From: Microcystis viridis FACHB-1342
GTDB lineage: Bacteria; Cyanobacteriota; Cyanobacteriia; Cyanobacteriales; Microcystaceae
Assembly (NCBI RefSeq): GCF_014698335.1
Contig: NZ_JACJSV010000025.1
Span: 1-56,707, forward strand
DNA length: 56,707 nucleotides
Direction: 5' to 3'
Shown here: positions 24,537 to 33,307 of the stretch, one piece after another
How positions within the stretch are numbered: position 1 is the stretch's first letter
Layout of the letters: the number at the start of each line of letters is the position of its first letter
Made by a program: the position numbers and the translations under genes
Notes under the pieces: generated by a model
Database searches by the model: none
What the model was told of the DNA's origin: nothing
What the model saw: the letters and a program-made list of their open reading frames with translations, nothing else

Positions 24537-26546
24537 TTAAGATATGTTTAAATCTTTAATTATGGTTTCGATCGCATCAAAGGAAAATTCTCTGGCTAAC
24601 TGTTGTAAACCTTGGGCAAGGGTAGCATAATCGGGGGGAATTTCTGCGGTTAGGGCGATAATTTTTTCATCATCACATTCTCGCGCCGCTTGTTGCAATT
24701 GTCCAATCCAAGCGGGACTAATTAATTTTAATAGGGATTGCAGGGAATCGAGGAAAACTGGCGAATAATTGGGCTGATTTGGCTCATTATCGGCATAAAT
24801 ATATTTTAATCCTAAATATTCGCCCATTTTTTGCCAAATAACTTCCTCTCGGAAAGGTTTACGCACGAAATCATCACAACCGGCGGCAATAACCAAGGCG
24901 CGATCTTCTTCAAAAGCACTGGCAGTTAGGGCAATTATCACCGTTTTTCCGCGATTATCAGCCTCTAACCGCCGAATTTCCCTGGTTGCTTCGTAACCGT
25001 CCTTCACTGGCATTCTCATATCCATCCAGATAAGATGAGGTTGCCATGCTTGCCAAATTGCGATCGCTTCTTGACCATTAGCGGCCTCTTGCACGGACAA
25101 TCCTAGGGTAGTCAGGAGTTTCAGCAACAGTAAACGGCTTTCCGGTCGATCATCGACGACTAATATGCGATATTTAGGCTGATTTTCGGCTAAAGCGATA
25201 ACTTTTGCCCTATTGGTTTCGGTTTTAATCTCATTTTCCCCCACCAAACCCACCTGAATATCAAAACTAAAAATACTTCCTTGACCCAGAATACTACTAA
25301 CTCCGATCGCACCCCCCATCAACTCAACAAATTTTTTACTGATAGGTAAACCCAATCCTGTCCCCTGTTGGGATTTTCGTCCCGTTTCCGTTTGGTTAAA
25401 GGGTTGAAATAGCTTATAAATCTCCTCTGGGGCGATTCCTGCGCCTGTATCTTCAATTTCCCAGAGCAATCGCTGATAATCTCCTCTTTTCTCTCCTACT
25501 TTTCCCCGGAGAGTCACCCCTCCCGACTCAGTAAACTTCAATCCGTTACCCAAGAGATTGATTAACACCTGTCGCAATTTACTTTCATCAGTACATATAT
25601 ATTGAGGCAGATCGGAGCTGCGATCAAAAATTAAGCTTAAAGCTTTTGCTTGCGCTTGTGAGCGTAGCATTTCGGCAATATTATCTAAAAGAGCGTATAA
25701 ATCGAAATTACTAGGGTTAAAAACCGTTCTTCCCGCTTCTATCTTCGACATTTCTAGAATATCGTTGATTAACTCTAATAAATGTTCCCCGCTACGATTG
25801 ACAATTTCCAAATATTGCCGATATTCACTGCTGATGCTGCTATCCCGGGATATTAAGCGAGTAAAACCCAAGATAGCATTAAGAGGAGTGCGTAATTCGT
25901 GGCTCATGTTAGCTAGAAACTCACTTTTAGCTTTATTTGCTTTAACTGCCGCTTCTTTAGCCTCTTTTAATCCTTTTTCCGCTTCATATCTACTTTGTGC
26001 GATCGCAATTAATTCTCCCACCAACCGCACAAAGGTGACATCTTCCTTTGTCCATTGCTTTTCTGCACTGGCATCCAATCCCAGATAACCCACCGTTACC
26101 CCACAACTATCCCACATGGGAACGATTAAGAGACAGGGAGTAGAACTATTAGCGAGAATAGCTCTTTCAGGGATAGCAGTAGCGGGTAAATCGTCTAAAG
26201 AGTTCAGTTTAACTGGAATACCGTTTAATAATTGTTCAGAAAACCAGGGAAAGGTTTCCGTCGAGAGATTTTGTGATTGTTCCCTAATCGGGATAACTTG
26301 GGGATAGTCGGGGTGACAGTATTCATAAACCATACTCCACTGCTGACGACAGGTGGAATATTGAATAATGTAACAGCGCGCACTCTGGGTAAATTGACAG
26401 AGCAGTTCTAGGGTATGATCAATCGCCAAGTGGATATCTTGAGAAATTAGTAATCTTGTCACCCGTGAGAGCAAATTATCGCGATAGGCCTGCATTTCTA
26501 GAGCTTTTTCCCGTTTTTTAGACTCTAGTTCCTCAAAATCACTCAT
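24537..26546 (-). CDS. Hybrid sensor histidine kinase, GAF-HisKA-HATPase-REC
   Basis: A 669-residue soluble kinase. Residues 30-190 form a GAF-type sensor domain. A coiled linker leads to the H-box LANMSHELRTPLNAILGF (His216), then the N-box RQVLINLLGNGLKFTESGG and G-boxes WEIEDTGAGI and GTGLGLPIS. A receiver domain follows at about 450-580 (RILVVDDRPESR, then the phospho-acceptor in LIWMDMRMPVKDGYEAT). The ~90-residue tail has no HPt histidine that I can see. No transmembrane segment and no phytochrome-type chromophore Cys is evident. The target regulator is unknown, and no response-regulator gene is next to it. Confidence 0.9.
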   Translation of the reverse strand: MSDFEELESKKREKALEMQAYRDNLLSRVTRLLISQDIHLAIDHTLELLCQFTQSARCYIIQYSTCRQQWSMVYEYCHPDYPQVIPIREQSQNLSTETFPWFSEQLLNGIPVKLNSLDDLPATAIPERAILANSSTPCLLIVPMWDSCGVTVGYLGLDASAEKQWTKEDVTFVRLVGELIAIAQSRYEAEKGLKEAKEAAVKANKAKSEFLANMSHELRTPLNAILGFTRLISRDSSISSEYRQYLEIVNRSGEHLLELINDILEMSKIEAGRTVFNPSNFDLYALLDNIAEMLRSQAQAKALSLIFDRSSDLPQYICTDESKLRQVLINLLGNGLKFTESGGVTLRGKVGEKRGDYQRLLWEIEDTGAGIAPEEIYKLFQPFNQTETGRKSQQGTGLGLPISKKFVELMGGAIGVSSILGQGSIFSFDIQVGLVGENEIKTETNRAKVIALAENQPKYRILVVDDRPESRLLLLKLLTTLGLSVQEAANGQEAIAIWQAWQPHLIWMDMRMPVKDGYEATREIRRLEADNRGKTVIIALTASAFEEDRALVIAAGCDDFVRKPFREEVIWQKMGEYLGLKYIYADNEPNQPNYSPVFLDSLQSLLKLISPAWIGQLQQAARECDDEKIIALTAEIPPDYATLAQGLQQLAREFSFDAIETIIKDLNIS

Positions 26547-26549
26547 AAT

Positions 26550-26603
26550 CAGTTATCAGTTATCAGTTATCAGTTATCAGTTATCAGTTATCAGTTATCA
26601 GTT
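26550..26603. repeat. CAGTTAT heptamer array
   Basis: About seven perfect CAGTTAT units directly upstream of the hybrid kinase start, between divergent genes. Confidence 0.9.
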
Positions 26604-26740
26604 AAAAGGGTTTGGGTGTTGGGGTTTTAGGGTTTGAGGGTATTAGTTGAATTTCCCCATCACCCCGTCTCCCGTCTCCCTAATCAAAAAACAGTAAACT
26701 TTTCCCCTATTATGTTCTATAGGAATTTTACCGAATCAAT

Positions 26741-27424
26741 ATGCTCAAATTATTAGCTTCTCTCCTTCTCTCCTGCTGTGTAGTCTTGGGTGTTTCTCTG
26801 TCACCGGCTGCTGCCATGGGAGTCTATGACCTCCCCATTTTAAGCTCTGGAGCGCCCACTTATGTGGTCGATCCCGTTTCGGCCATTAGTGCCGCTAACG
26901 AAGGAAAATTAAATAAAGATCTGAAAAACCTCGCCGAAAAAACCGGACAAGAAGTAAGAATGGTGGTAGTCCGACGCTTGGATTACGGTCAAAAAATTGA
27001 CAATTTAGCCGATGATATCCTGAGAGAATGGTATCCTAACTCCGAAGATCGTGCCAATCAAACTATCATCGTCCTTGATACTTTAACCAATAAAACTGCT
27101 ATCCGGGTTGGGGAGGAAGCAAAACCCCTATTAACCGATGCTATTGCTGATAGTATCCTCTCGGAAACTATGGCAGTTCCCCTCAAAGATGGGGGAAAAT
27201 ATAATCAAGCTTTACTCGATGCTAGTCGTCGTCTAACGGCGGTACTTTCTGGAGAAGCGGATCCCGGACCGCCGGAAGTAGCGACAATTAATATCGAAAG
27301 TACCTTTACTACCGCAGAAGAAACTGACGATAAAAATGCCACAATTTGGGTGATAGTTTTACTGGTTTTAGCCACAGTAATTCCCATGGTTACCTATTTT
27401 TGGTACGCTGGTTTTGGTCGCTAA
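26741..27424 (+). CDS. TPM-domain (Psb32/TLP18.3-like) protein
   Basis: A 227-residue protein. A signal peptide covers residues 1-25 (LASLLLSCCVVLGVSLSPAAAM). Residues 40-170 form the TPM domain (VVDPVSAISAANEGKLNKDL, then EVRMVVVRRL, DRANQTIIVLDT and NKTAIRVGEEAKPLLTD). One transmembrane helix lies near the C-terminus (WVIVLLVLATVIPMVTYFW). In cyanobacteria and plants such proteins (Psb32, TLP18.3) associate with photosystem II repair and accumulate under light stress (family knowledge). Orientation: domain in the lumen or periplasm. Confidence 0.85.
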   Translation: MLKLLASLLLSCCVVLGVSLSPAAAMGVYDLPILSSGAPTYVVDPVSAISAANEGKLNKDLKNLAEKTGQEVRMVVVRRLDYGQKIDNLADDILREWYPNSEDRANQTIIVLDTLTNKTAIRVGEEAKPLLTDAIADSILSETMAVPLKDGGKYNQALLDASRRLTAVLSGEADPGPPEVATINIESTFTTAEETDDKNATIWVIVLLVLATVIPMVTYFWYAGFGR

Positions 27425-27568
27425 ATTAAATTAATGATCTGGGACTGATACAGCTAAAATACTCTCAGAGATAGCTCAATCCTTAGCCTGTATGAGCAAG
27501 ATGAAGTAACTTCTAGTAGTAGATTTTAGTTGTGTCAGTTCACCCCATTTGCTTAACATTAATAACTA

Positions 27569-28168
27569 ATGCCTAAAATGGTAAATAAATTACAATCCTA
27601 TTATCGACAGGAGGAAGGAGCTTACTTAATTGAAATTAAACTTAATCAGTTACAGCAAGTCTTTAATTCTTTGGATCCTTCGCCATTTTTAGATAGAGAT
27701 TTAGACGATAACGCCGAAAATTATATTATTAACTCTGTGGATGAATTTCCCCTCAATACCACCCTTAAATTAGTCTTTTATCTCCCCAGTCAAGAACAGA
27801 ATAACGCCCGAAATCTGTTACCCTCAGCTTTACATAATTATTTTGACTATCGCCAACAGGGAGAACAAAGAAAATTACGCACAATTTGGCGACAGGGACG
27901 CATATCTTTAATAATTGGTCTCTCCTTTCTTTTTGTTTGTTTGAGTCTCAGCGAATTAATTAGTCGTTTTGGCACCGATACATTTATTCACTTCTTAGAA
28001 GAAGGATTATTAATTAGTGGTTGGGTAGCCCTCTGGCGACCTTTAGAAATTTTTCTTTACGAATGGTGGCCCGTCAGTTATCAACAAAAGATTTTTGCTA
28101 AACTAGCCTACATCCCCATTGAAATCCGTCCATTAGAGGAACCATCCACCCCAGACTCTTTTCGATAG
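27569..28168 (+). CDS. Hypothetical membrane protein
   Basis: A 199-residue protein. The first ~115 residues are soluble (EEGAYLIEIKLNQLQQVFNS, then NYIINSVDEFPLNTTLKL). Two hydrophobic segments follow at about 115-132 (ISLIIGLSFLFVCLSL) and 140-158. An amphipathic tail with WWPVSYQQKIFAKLAYIPIE ends the protein. No family recognised. No convincing ribosome site was seen. It follows the Psb32-like gene by 144 bases in the same direction. Confidence 0.65.
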   Translation: MPKMVNKLQSYYRQEEGAYLIEIKLNQLQQVFNSLDPSPFLDRDLDDNAENYIINSVDEFPLNTTLKLVFYLPSQEQNNARNLLPSALHNYFDYRQQGEQRKLRTIWRQGRISLIIGLSFLFVCLSLSELISRFGTDTFIHFLEEGLLISGWVALWRPLEIFLYEWWPVSYQQKIFAKLAYIPIEIRPLEEPSTPDSFR

Positions 28169-28304
28169 ATATAATCCTGCCGATGGCTTGTCTTCAAAGT
28201 TACAAAGCTTTTAGTTGAGGCGGTTTATAATAAAAGTAACTCTGTACAAAGCTTATCGGTTTTCAGCTTGGCTATTACTTTATCCTCAAACTTTTAACTA
28301 AGTA

Positions 28305-28510
28305 GGGTTTGCTGAATAAATCTAAAAACCTTGTTGGATAAGGCTTTTAGACTTTTTTTCCCTGAAAAAGTCCCTACCATTGGAGTGATTGGGGGGAAAA
28401 TTTAGGGATTTTTTCCCTGAAAATTAGGTAATTGACCACCTGAAAATGGGTAAAACCCCACACCCCACACCCCACACCCTGCCCCCACGAAAAACTTTTT
28501 CAGCAGCCCC
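28305..28510. mobile_element. MITE, subfamily 1, copy B (inverted orientation)
   Basis: The 206-bp element begins GGGTTTGCTGAATAAATC and ends TTTTTCAGCAGCCCC. TAAGTA flanks both sides (28299-28304 and 28511-28516). Its core is the reverse complement of copies A and C. It contains about four ACACCCC heptamers. The right flank (TAAGTAGTCG) resembles the repeat around copy C. Confidence 0.85.
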
Positions 28511-28602
28511 TAAGTAGTCGGGCCTAAATTTTTTCAGTCTGGCGATTATTGGCGTTTCATCTCTACCAATCCTGACAAAATTTCATCTAGATAGGAGGAA
28601 TA

Positions 28603-29415
28603 ATGTTAATCCATGTTGGTTATGAATTTGGCTTTGATGCCCCTTTACCCCTAGTCATGTTGTTAAAACTTTATCTACACCCCTCAATTTTAGATCAAGT
28701 TAGACAATCGGAGAAGTTGCAGGTGCAACCAGCAACAAAAATAGAAGAATTTTTAGATAGCTTCGGTAATCGAACCAGTCGTCTAATTTTACCCGCCGGA
28801 CAGATCCGCGTTCACAATGAAGCGGTTATCGAAAATGAATGGAAACCCGATATTGTTAATTGGAATGCCCAAGAAATTCCCTTAACAGAGTTACCAACCC
28901 AAGTTTTTCCCTACCTAATGAGTAGCCGTTATTGTGAAGTGGATTTGCTTTCGGAAATTGCCTGGGAACTTTTCGGACAAACTCCTCCCGGTTGGGCAAG
29001 GGTACAAGCGGTTTGTGATTGGGTTCATAGTCACATTCGTTTTGGTTACGAATACGCACGGGTGACAAAAACCGCCTATGATGTCTATCGGGAAAGAAAG
29101 GGGGTTTGTCGCGATTTTAACCATCTAGCTTTGACTTTTTGCCGTTGCCTAAATATTCCTGCTCGTTATGCCTCTGGCTATCTCGGAGATATCGGTATTT
29201 CTCCCCAACCTCTACCGATGGATTTTAGTGCTTGGTTTGAAGTCTATTTAGACCATCAATGGTACACTTTCGATGCTCGTCATAACACCCCCAGAATCGG
29301 GCGAATTTTAATGACTCGCGGCTTAGATGCCGTCGATGCTGCCCTAACAACTTCTTTTGGTCAAGTAAATTTAACAAAATTTAAGGTATGGACGAGCGAT
29401 GTTTCCCATCTCTAG
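28603..29415 (+). CDS. Transglutaminase-like superfamily protein
   Basis: A 270-residue protein. The core contains the nucleophile Cys169 in RKGVCRDFNHLALTFCR and the acid Asp224 in WYTFDARHNTPRIGR. Between them the usual HAW motif reads FSAWFEVYL, so the catalytic His is Ser209 here. The N-terminal ~110 residues form the beta-rich domain common in this family (GYEFGFDAPLPLVMLLKL). Members mostly act as proteases or amidases rather than cross-linkers (family knowledge). Whether this branch is active without the His is open. There is no signal peptide. AGGAGGA precedes the ATG. Confidence 0.85.
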   Translation: MLIHVGYEFGFDAPLPLVMLLKLYLHPSILDQVRQSEKLQVQPATKIEEFLDSFGNRTSRLILPAGQIRVHNEAVIENEWKPDIVNWNAQEIPLTELPTQVFPYLMSSRYCEVDLLSEIAWELFGQTPPGWARVQAVCDWVHSHIRFGYEYARVTKTAYDVYRERKGVCRDFNHLALTFCRCLNIPARYASGYLGDIGISPQPLPMDFSAWFEVYLDHQWYTFDARHNTPRIGRILMTRGLDAVDAALTTSFGQVNLTKFKVWTSDVSHL

Positions 29416-29498
29416 GTTTAATCAGAGTATTTATTACAGCCTTTTTGATCAAATCGGGGCTAAATAATTCCTCCCTCGGTTCCTCTGATAAATCACAA

Positions 29499-30179
29499 TT
29501 AAGCATAATCTCTTAAAACGTAGCCTACTCCTCGCACTGTCTGGATCAAACGTTTAGGATTAGCAGACTCCAACTTAACCCGTAAGGCACGAATATACAC
29601 TTCAATAATATTAGAATCGCCCATAAAATCGTAACCCCAAACGGTTTCGAGAATTTGCTCGCGAGTGAGTACCTGCCGGGGATGACGTAAGATAAACTCT
29701 AATAAGTCAAACTCTTTAGCCGTTAATTCAATCAATTGACTATCTCGATACACTTCCCGAGCAAGACAATTCAAGGTCAAATCTTCAAAAGTAAATATAT
29801 TTAAATCTTGGGCATGGGTGCGACGTAAACGAGCTTTCACCCGAGCTAAGAGTTCTTCCATGCTAAAAGGTTTAGTAACATAATCATCGGCTCCGGCATT
29901 TAAGCCCGTCACTCGATCGGGGATTTCATCTTTAGCTGTTAAAATAATAATCGGTGCTTCCATCCCGGTTTTTCGCAGTCGTAAACATAAATCTAATCCA
30001 GAAATAACCGGCAGCATCCAATCTAAAATTAACAAATCTGGTGAAGAATCCCTAGCGATTTTCAGTCCATCCATGCCATTAGAAGCAATAGTAACTTGAT
30101 AGCCTTCCAAATGAAGTTCTGTGGCGATAAATTCGGCGAGCTTGGGATCATCTTCCACGAGAAGAATATGGTCGTTCAT
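29499..30179 (-). CDS. OmpR-family response regulator
   Basis: A 226-residue DNA-binding regulator. The receiver domain (1-120) has acidic pocket ED at 9-11, phospho-acceptor Asp53 in LLILDWMLP and the Lys in DYVTKPFSMEEL. The winged-helix domain (130-226) has LTAKEFDLLEFILRHPRQVL and VEVYIRALRVKL-type recognition helices, ending GVGYVLRDYA. Its start overlaps the stop of the kinase gene by four bases (30176-30179), so the two form one two-component system. Resemblance to ManR/NblR-type cyanobacterial regulators is noted, but I cannot fix the orthologue. Targets are not visible. Confidence 0.92.
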   Translation of the reverse strand: MNDHILLVEDDPKLAEFIATELHLEGYQVTIASNGMDGLKIARDSSPDLLILDWMLPVISGLDLCLRLRKTGMEAPIIILTAKDEIPDRVTGLNAGADDYVTKPFSMEELLARVKARLRRTHAQDLNIFTFEDLTLNCLAREVYRDSQLIELTAKEFDLLEFILRHPRQVLTREQILETVWGYDFMGDSNIIEVYIRALRVKLESANPKRLIQTVRGVGYVLRDYA

Positions 30180-31651
30180 AACTGCGGTTGCCAGAGAGGT
30201 AGAATGATAGTAAAGGTACTGCCTTGACCGGGTTGAGAGCGGAGAGTGATGCGACCCTCCATTCCTTCAATTAGACTTTTAGCGATCGCTAAACCCAAAC
30301 CCGTACCGTCTCGCGAGCGAGTCATCGACTCATCAACCCGATAAAACCGTTCAAAAATGCGATTTTGATGGGAGAGAGAGATACCGATTCCCCGATCGCG
30401 TACATGGATAAGAGCCGAATTAGCCTGCTTTTCTAAGATCAGATCGACCGGTTGCTCGGGGGTAGAATACTTGATCGCATTATCGAGCAAATTGATTAAA
30501 ACTTGCTGTAATCGATCTTGGTCGCCACAAATTACCACATCTTCATTGGTTAATAATAAAGTCATCTTGCGATCGCTAACTTTTTGACTCATCGCCGCCA
30601 CTTCTGTCAGCAAAGTATTGAGAATAATAGGATGGGAGCGAAAATGGAGATGACCGCTATCGGCACGGGCGAGATCGAGCAAATCTTGTAACATCCGGAT
30701 AATTCTCTCGGTTTCTGACGTGGCTGTTTCCAGAGCTTGCTGTTGGTAGGGATTTAAATTAGTGCTGCGTCGCTGGAGACTTTGTAAATAACCGATCACG
30801 ACTGTTAGAGGGGTACGCAGTTCATGGGAAACATTGCCGACAAACTGACGTTGCTGTTCCCAAGCTCCCGATAATCGCCACAACATCTGATTAAAAGCGG
30901 TAGCTAGTCCTAAAATTTCATCTGGCGCTTGTTCGAGTTGCAATTTCGCCCCGCTTAAATCATCGGCAGAAACGGCACTAGCAATTTGACTCATGCGGGT
31001 CAGCGGCAACATAGCCTGACGAATCCGTTGGGAAATTAAGACAATTAAGCTCAATAGGACGAGAATACTCAGCCAAAATAAGCCCCATAACCCCGCCTGA
31101 TATTTCTGGTGATCGGCCGTGATATCTTGGGATAGATACAATTTCCCCGACAGTTGACCCTTGATAGTCAGAGGAGTGCCACATAAAACAATATCGCGTC
31201 CATCAAAGTGAATAATTTGGGGTGCATCGGGTACTCTGGTTAGGGATGCCGCCGCACGCATCTCGGTGACATTGCCATCGACTCCAGGAGACTGTCCCAA
31301 CAGTTGTCCATCGGAGTTTTTAACCCAGATGACTAACCCCGCAGTGGAGACTCGATCAATGGTTTTTTCTAATCCCGTAGTCAGGGTTCCCATCTGAGCG
31401 TACATTTCCAACTGTTCAGGAAAACGCTTGGCGATATATTCTAGAGTTTGTTTATGGGCAGCGACTAAATTCTGCTCCATTTGCCAACCGGCCCAAATGG
31501 CTACGCTACCAAGTCCGATAATCGAGATGGTCAATAGTTCTAAGGTTAAGCGAAACTGAAGCGAGCTAGTAGAAACAGGTTTACTGGGCAAAAATTGCCC
31601 AAAAATGCCGACAAGGCGAGGTAGCTTCATGGGTGTATGGTTAGTGATCAA
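30176..31651 (-). CDS. Membrane sensor histidine kinase
   Basis: A 491-residue kinase. Transmembrane helices lie at about 38-58 and 188-208, enclosing a periplasmic sensor of ~130 residues. A HAMP domain follows (to ~262), then the H-box VGNVSHELRTPLTVVIGYLQ (His276), N-box LQQVLINLLDNAIKYS, and G-boxes VRDRGIGIS and GTGLGLAIAKSL. The signal is unknown. It lies 12 bases behind the cupin gene and overlaps the response regulator by four bases, so all three are likely co-transcribed. That link suggests a thiol, sulfur or redox cue (inference). Confidence 0.92.
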   Translation of the reverse strand: MITNHTPMKLPRLVGIFGQFLPSKPVSTSSLQFRLTLELLTISIIGLGSVAIWAGWQMEQNLVAAHKQTLEYIAKRFPEQLEMYAQMGTLTTGLEKTIDRVSTAGLVIWVKNSDGQLLGQSPGVDGNVTEMRAAASLTRVPDAPQIIHFDGRDIVLCGTPLTIKGQLSGKLYLSQDITADHQKYQAGLWGLFWLSILVLLSLIVLISQRIRQAMLPLTRMSQIASAVSADDLSGAKLQLEQAPDEILGLATAFNQMLWRLSGAWEQQRQFVGNVSHELRTPLTVVIGYLQSLQRRSTNLNPYQQQALETATSETERIIRMLQDLLDLARADSGHLHFRSHPIILNTLLTEVAAMSQKVSDRKMTLLLTNEDVVICGDQDRLQQVLINLLDNAIKYSTPEQPVDLILEKQANSALIHVRDRGIGISLSHQNRIFERFYRVDESMTRSRDGTGLGLAIAKSLIEGMEGRITLRSQPGQGSTFTIILPLWQPQL

Positions 31652-31663
31652 AAATAGGGAGAT

Positions 31664-32275
31664 TTAAAAATTTTTCGCCGTACCTTGTCCTGGATCGAAC
31701 TCGAAACGCTGACTATAGTTAGTTTCACCGTACAGGTTAAAGCTCAGGGTTGGCTCATCTCCGATCGCTTCTACATGGTGAATAGCAGCTGGCATTAAGC
31801 AGAGAATATCACCCGGGACGAGTAGGCGATCGCCGACTTTTCTGATCTGATCCGGTAATTCGGGGGTGGGGGAACGTTGCCAGAAGCTGTTTTTTTCCTG
31901 TCCCTTTAACAAAGCTACTACCCCCCAACAACCATGATTATGAATCGGGGAAGTGCTACCCACAGACCAAGCGACCAGTTGTACTGTCAGGGGAAAAAAT
32001 GGCTCATCGTAGAGGGTTAATACCTCCCAACCGGTTTCGGGATTGGGTTCTAGACTAAGAATATCTAACCAGGGTGAATTGTTTAAGAGTTGGCGAACTA
32101 GAATCCGAATTGCTTCTAATCGTGAGCGATCATCGCTAATCTGGGTTAAGGTATCTTCGAGATCGGATAAAAAGCGATAGAGCCAGTAGGGATGGGATAA
32201 TTCGGAGTTTGTGGGGGTTATTTCGTAGGCCGAGCATTGCCCATGATTATCCACCAACCAGTCGTTTCCTGTCAT
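31664..32275 (-). CDS. Cysteine-dioxygenase-type cupin protein
   Basis: A 203-residue cupin. SPIHNHGCWGVVALLKGQE carries the two His iron ligands and the Cys that is cross-linked to Tyr in mammalian enzymes, and AAIHHVEAIGDEP carries the third His. The spacing fits type I cysteine dioxygenases and related thiol dioxygenases, which oxidise cysteine or mercaptopropionate to sulfinates (family knowledge). The thiol substrate is not fixed by sequence. It is the first gene of a likely operon with a two-component system (12-base gap to the kinase). Confidence 0.8.
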   Translation of the reverse strand: MTGNDWLVDNHGQCSAYEITPTNSELSHPYWLYRFLSDLEDTLTQISDDRSRLEAIRILVRQLLNNSPWLDILSLEPNPETGWEVLTLYDEPFFPLTVQLVAWSVGSTSPIHNHGCWGVVALLKGQEKNSFWQRSPTPELPDQIRKVGDRLLVPGDILCLMPAAIHHVEAIGDEPTLSFNLYGETNYSQRFEFDPGQGTAKNF

Positions 32276-32638
32276 AGTTGCGAAATAATGGTTTAAATTA
32301 GCATATTAGGGCGAAAAGTTGTCTTTTAGCCGCAATTAACGGGTTTCTTCTTGATTTTATCAGCAAGATTTCGGGAAAAGATGATCCCTTCGTGATCGGT
32401 AGATGAATTTTTGCTGAAAAGATGGAAGGACGATTCTCCTGGATGGATGAGGGCAATTGCCAGTTAAAGTCAGATTTTTTATCTATTATCTATCTGGTCT
32501 TCATCTGAGACTCAGGTTTCTAGAATTTAATCTTAACTGTCAGCTACACTGGTTTCCTCCGGTGGCAAGCTGGATTCTTCCGGGGTAATACCCTTGACTT
32601 ACCAAAAAATCTCTAATCTTAATTGGAAAATTTAACTC
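32276..32638. other. 363-base divergent intergenic region
   Basis: No gene was seen. TTGACT near 32594 followed by TCTTAA about 17 bases later could be the promoter of the thioredoxin-like gene. No repeats of the dispersed families occur here. Confidence 0.35.
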
Positions 32639-33220
32639 ATGCGTAAACCATCAGCGTTATTATGGCTCGGTCTTTGTCTTAGTAGTTTAGCGGTTACGGT
32701 TTCCCTGGTGGCCGGAACATCGGCGAAAACCTTGACTAATTCTGATTCAGTGGTCAGTAAAGGTACTTTTAGTATTGCCCAAGCTAATCCCTGTGCCTCG
32801 AAAAATCCCTGCGCTGGCACTGATCCCTGTGCCTCGAAAAATCCCTGCGCTGCTAAACAGGGTAATGTGGGCGGTCCCTTAGCGCGACAATTGCAAGGAA
32901 AACCAGTGGTTGTCGATATCTATGCTAGTTGGTGTCCTGCCTGTAAAAATGTTGCACCCACTCTTTCCCAACTTAAAAAAGATTACGCGGGTAAAGCTAA
33001 TTTTATCGTCTTAGATGTCAGCGATCGCTCGAAAGCGGCCCAATCGGCCCGCAAAGCCCAAGAATTGGGTCTAGGTCGTTTTTTTGAGGCGAATAAGTCC
33101 CAAACTGGCATGATTGCGATTATTGATCCCGCTACGGGCAGTATTTTGGCACAATACCGGAATAATGCCGATAAATCCGCCTATTCCTCCGTACTGAACT
33201 CGGCTATTAATAAAAAATAG
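32639..33220 (+). CDS. Exported thioredoxin-like protein with NPCA repeats
   Basis: A 193-residue protein. A signal peptide covers residues 1-30 (LLWLGLCLSSLAVTVSLVAG). A linker then holds four Cys in ANPCASKNPCAGTDPCASKN-type repeats, two near-identical units. A thioredoxin fold follows with active site YASWCPACKN. Such a protein would act in the periplasm or thylakoid lumen as a disulfide reductant. It is followed 87 bases later by a CcdA-like membrane protein that would feed it electrons from the cytosol (family knowledge). The Cys-rich linker could bind metal; no homologue can be named. Confidence 0.85.
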   Translation: MRKPSALLWLGLCLSSLAVTVSLVAGTSAKTLTNSDSVVSKGTFSIAQANPCASKNPCAGTDPCASKNPCAAKQGNVGGPLARQLQGKPVVVDIYASWCPACKNVAPTLSQLKKDYAGKANFIVLDVSDRSKAAQSARKAQELGLGRFFEANKSQTGMIAIIDPATGSILAQYRNNADKSAYSSVLNSAINKK

Positions 33221-33307
33221 TCGAAGATTGCCCAGCTTGGGGAGTACCAGCGATCGCCAAGGACTCCCAGGGCAACTTTATTTTTTGGATCATCTCAGGA
33301 GAATTTT

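Noticed and set aside
26550-26603. CAGTTAT array as a possible CRISPR array
   Set aside because: The 7-base units are directly adjacent with no spacers; this is a cyanobacterial short tandem repeat.
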